Below, in pieces: positions 6,169 to 8,084 of a stretch of DNA of 8,084 nt. The translations under genes were made by a program, and so were the position numbers. The stretch is from Bacteroidaceae bacterium (GTDB lineage Bacteria; Bacteroidota; Bacteroidia; Bacteroidales; Bacteroidaceae). The notes beneath the pieces were generated by a model that had not been told where the DNA came from, did not search any database, and saw only the letters and a list, made by a program, of their open reading frames with translations. The DNA lies in the NCBI GenBank assembly GCA_900768625.1, contig CAAGDO010000144.1, forward strand, positions 1-8,084. The letters are read 5' to 3'. Numbering within the stretch: the stretch's first letter is position 1; the number at the start of each line of letters is the position of its first letter.

Positions 6169-6182
6169 GATACGAGCGTATC
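6169..6182. promoter_or_regulatory. Short inverted repeat upstream of the RNase start
   Basis: GATACG (6169-6174) and CGTATC (6177-6182) form a perfect 6-base inverted repeat with a 2-base gap, ending 26 bases before the RNase ATG. It is compact enough to be a protein-binding site, or a small hairpin near the ribosome entry region. No TAnnTTTG element was found between 6120 and 6208, so a separate promoter for the RNase gene is not supported by consensus. Confidence 0.25.
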
Positions 6183-6208
6183 ACTCACACACTCAAACTT
6201 TATTATTC

Positions 6209-7792
6209 ATGACAAGTGAAGTAGTAGTCGATGTCGGCCCAAAGGAAATATCCATCGCCCTGCTTGAGGATAAACGCCTCGTAGAATTCCAAAAGGAGGG
6301 GAAATCGGAACACTTCTCGGTGGGTAACATCTATCTGGCAAAAGTGAGAAAGTTGATGCCAGGACTGAATGCTTGCTTCGTGAATGTCGGATACGAACGT
6401 GATGCGTTCCTTCATTATCTCGATTTGGGAACTCACTATCGTAACTTAGAAAAATACTTGCAGCTCTTCGGTGACGGACGACGTAACGTGACGGTCGACA
6501 AGGCCATGCGTCAACCCGAACTTGAAAAGGACGGATCAATCGCCAACACACTCAAGGTGGGCCAGGAAATCCTCGTGCAGATTGTCAAGGAGCCGATCAA
6601 TACGAAAGGACCGCGACTCACGAGTGAATTGTCATTTGCAGGACGTTTTCTTGTTCTGATTCCTTTCTCCGACAAAATCTCTGTTTCATCCAAAATCAAG
6701 AGTGGAGCTGAACGTGCACGACTCAAGCAACTCGTTCAGAGCCTCAAACCGAAAGGGTTCGGAGTGATTATCCGAACTGTGGCTGAAGGAAAAAGGGCAG
6801 ACGAACTCGATCAGGAAATGAGTATCTTGCTCAACCGTTGGGAACACACGATGAATCAGGTGAGGCTCGTGAGACAGGGAAAGGCAAAACTACCCTGTTT
6901 GGCGTACGAAGAAACCAGCCGAACGGTAGCCCTGTTGCGCGACTTGTTTAATCCCTCCTATGAGAACATCTACGTGAACGACACGCGTGTCTTCAATGAA
7001 GTGCAGAACTACGTGTCGCTCATCGCTCCCGAATGTAAGGACATTGTCAAGCTCTACAAGGGCAAAGTGCCTATCTTCGACAATTTCTCCATCACCAAAC
7101 AGCTCAAAAGTTCCTTTGGACGCACCGTCACCTACAAGCATGGTGCCTATCTCATCATCGAACAGACTGAAGCACTCCATGTTGTTGATGTCAACAGCGG
7201 TAATCGTTCCAAATCTCCCGAAGGACAGGAGGTGAATGCGCTTGATGTCAACCTTGGTGCCGCAGACGAATTGGCCCGACAACTCCGCTTGAGAGATATG
7301 GGGGGTATCATCGTGGTGGACTTCATCGATATGGCTATGCCCGAAAACCGCCAGAAACTCTATGAGAAAATGGTTGAGAATATGAAGCAGGACCGTGCAC
7401 GCCACAGTATCCTTCCGCTTTCCAAGTTCGGTCTCATGCAGATCACGCGTCAGCGCGTACGCCCAGCCATGGCGGTCAATGTGGACGAAACATGTCCCAC
7501 TTGTGCGGGAACAGGAAAGATCAAGTCCAGCTTCCTGTTTGCAGATATGCTCGAGAGCAAAATCAATGTCCTCGTCAACAAACTCCATATCAAACGGTTC
7601 ACGCTGCATGTGCATCCCTTTGTAGCTGCCTATCTCAAGAAGGGTTTCTTGTCCATCAGCCGACAGTGGCAGTTTAAATATGGATTCGGGGTGAAAGTCA
7701 TTGAAAATCAGCAAATGGCTTTCCTTCAGTACAAATTCCATGACCGAAAAGGTGAAGAAATCAGCATGGAAGAGGAAAACGACATGAAATGA
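6209..7792 (+). CDS. rng: RNase E/G-family endoribonuclease (RNase G type)
   Basis: This 527-residue protein is a single-strand-specific endoribonuclease for rRNA maturation and mRNA decay. It has the catalytic half of RNase E only, close to RNase G (489 residues in E. coli) and without the long disordered scaffold of RNase E. The N-terminal RNase H-like strand (SEVVVDVGPKEISIALLE) leads into an S1 domain from about residue 35 (FSVGNIYLAKVRKLMPGLNACFVNVG). The 5'-monophosphate sensor pair is present (Arg189-Thr190, IIRTVAEG). The catalytic metal-binding aspartates are Asp327 (VVDVNSGN) and Asp371 (IIVVDFIDM), 44 residues apart as expected. The Zn-link motif CPTCAGTG (Cys429, Cys432), which joins subunits, follows. 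The start ATG is the only one before the first strand. It probably shares a transcript with HU and the small basic protein, across a 190-base structured gap, and ends at the terminator at 7867-7928. Confidence 0.95.
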   Translation: MTSEVVVDVGPKEISIALLEDKRLVEFQKEGKSEHFSVGNIYLAKVRKLMPGLNACFVNVGYERDAFLHYLDLGTHYRNLEKYLQLFGDGRRNVTVDKAMRQPELEKDGSIANTLKVGQEILVQIVKEPINTKGPRLTSELSFAGRFLVLIPFSDKISVSSKIKSGAERARLKQLVQSLKPKGFGVIIRTVAEGKRADELDQEMSILLNRWEHTMNQVRLVRQGKAKLPCLAYEETSRTVALLRDLFNPSYENIYVNDTRVFNEVQNYVSLIAPECKDIVKLYKGKVPIFDNFSITKQLKSSFGRTVTYKHGAYLIIEQTEALHVVDVNSGNRSKSPEGQEVNALDVNLGAADELARQLRLRDMGGIIVVDFIDMAMPENRQKLYEKMVENMKQDRARHSILPLSKFGLMQITRQRVRPAMAVNVDETCPTCAGTGKIKSSFLFADMLESKINVLVNKLHIKRFTLHVHPFVAAYLKKGFLSISRQWQFKYGFGVKVIENQQMAFLQYKFHDRKGEEISMEEENDMK

Positions 7793-7798
7793 AGCAGG

Positions 7799-7855
7799 TC
7801 ATGCGGTTCTGCATGAACTTGTTCTGACAAATCATCCGAAAGACTTTCTTTTGGA
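7799..7855 (+). other. Two small hairpins in the RNase gene 3' region
   Basis: TCATGC (7799-7804) pairs with GCATGA (7811-7816), seven bases after the stop codon. A second stem pairs 7835-7843 with 7847-7855 (nine pairs, one of them G-U, CTT loop). Together with the terminator that follows, the 3' end of this message is densely folded. A chance origin is possible for the first one, less so for the nine-pair stem. Confidence 0.45.
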
Positions 7856-7866
7856 CCACACCATAT

Positions 7867-7928
7867 AAACCATCTATGTGACAAACGAGATTAAGACAAA
7901 ATAGTCCGTTTCACATGGGTGGTTTTTT
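7867..7928 (+). terminator. Intrinsic terminator of the RNase gene
   Basis: The 5' arm ACCATCTATGTGA (7869-7881) pairs with TCACATGGGTGGT (7911-7923) in 13 pairs, two of them U-G, and AACG (7884-7887) adds four pairs with CGTT (7907-7910) past a two-base bulge. A run of six T (7923-7928) follows directly. The two A before the 5' arm (7867-7868) can pair with the first T residues. The 19-base loop is large but the stem plus U tract is the standard form. It closes the HU / small protein / RNase group. Confidence 0.8.
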
Positions 7929-7999
7929 CGTTCGATTGCACCCACTTTTTCCTTTTGAAAAAATATTTCTTTGTGTGGTGATAAATGTACTAACGTATG

Positions 8000-8083
8000 T
8001 TAATCAAAATCGTAATCATCTGGCTGTACTAGATTTCTCCACTTAATGTCAGAAGTGTACATAGCTGCGATGTTTGCCAATCT
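8000..8083 (-). CDS. Possible C-terminal end of a minus-strand gene, partial
   Basis: Reading leftward from the window edge, one minus-strand frame stays open for 27 codons and stops at TAA (8000-8002). The encoded tail contains AAMYTSDIKWRNLVQPDDYDFD, a plausible acidic C terminus with mixed composition. I do not recognise the family. The orientation would be convergent with the RNase gene, and a terminator-like gap lies between them. A stretch of this length is open by chance about a quarter of the time, so the call is weak. Confidence 0.35.
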   Translation of the reverse strand, partial: RLANIAAMYTSDIKWRNLVQPDDYDFD

Positions 8084-8084
8084 G

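Noticed and set aside
6890..7741. Minus-strand open frame of 283 codons opposite the RNase gene
   Set aside because: The + strand encodes the catalytic aspartates and Zn-link motif of RNase E/G here. The antisense product is a composition shadow.
7940..7980. Possible second terminator, CACC/GGTG with TTTTTC/GAAAAA inside
   Set aside because: The arms are interrupted by unequal loops and the sequence is A/T-rich, so the pairing is weak; no clear U tract fits a minus-strand gene either.
1..8084. CRISPR array, tRNA or rRNA genes, insertion sequence or prophage attachment sites
   Set aside because: No regularly spaced repeats, cloverleaf sequence, transposase or terminal inverted repeat with flanking duplication was seen on reading both strands.

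Overview
This window looks like a chromosomal housekeeping segment from a member of the Bacteroidales, most likely a Prevotella-type genome. Four things point there. First, several upstream regions carry the Bacteroidota promoter -7 element TAnnTTTG (217-224, 2744-2751, 5544-5551). Second, most starts lack a Shine-Dalgarno sequence and follow A/T-rich leaders. Third, the window has a DUF4421-type outer-membrane protein, a family I know from Bacteroidota. Fourth, the gene order HU-like protein, tiny COX24/AURKAIP1-type protein, RNase E/G is familiar from that group. These assignments rest on reading the sequence and on memory of the families; no database search was possible.

Layout: 1-230 is an upstream region with three copies of a TTATCGG motif and a consensus promoter. 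231-1220 (+) encodes a Gfo/Idh/MocA-type NAD(P)-dependent oxidoreductase. A 160-base gap with a strong inverted repeat follows. 1381-2565 (+) encodes an exported DUF4421 protein, probably a beta barrel. 2566-2855 is a promoter and leader region for transketolase (2856-4880, +). Transketolase is followed, across a 25-position RNA hairpin, by ribose-5-phosphate isomerase B (4999-5436, +). 5437-5597 holds a possible terminator and the promoter of a third group: HU-like DNA-binding protein (5598-5891), a 29-residue basic protein of the COX24/AURKAIP1 type (5929-6018) and an RNase E/G-family ribonuclease (6209-7792). An intrinsic terminator at 7867-7928 closes this group. The last 85 bases may hold the end of a gene on the minus strand.

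How the genes work together: tkt and rpiB form a non-oxidative pentose phosphate pair that interconverts pentose, triose and hexose phosphates. The HU / small ribosomal-type protein / RNase G group joins nucleoid structure, the ribosome and RNA processing. The oxidoreductase and the DUF4421 protein have no clear functional tie to either group.

I did not find a clearly new system such as a defence island, mobile element, CRISPR array or biosynthetic cluster. The most unusual signal is structural. The gaps between genes carry long RNA hairpins, several stabilised by G-U pairs that only work on the + strand transcript. Three of them surround the RNase gene and could be part of its own control. 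Other points worth a look are a near-leaderless promoter for the oxidoreductase, the unannotated-looking 29-residue basic protein, and an HU-like protein whose usual DNA-wedging proline is replaced by isoleucine.
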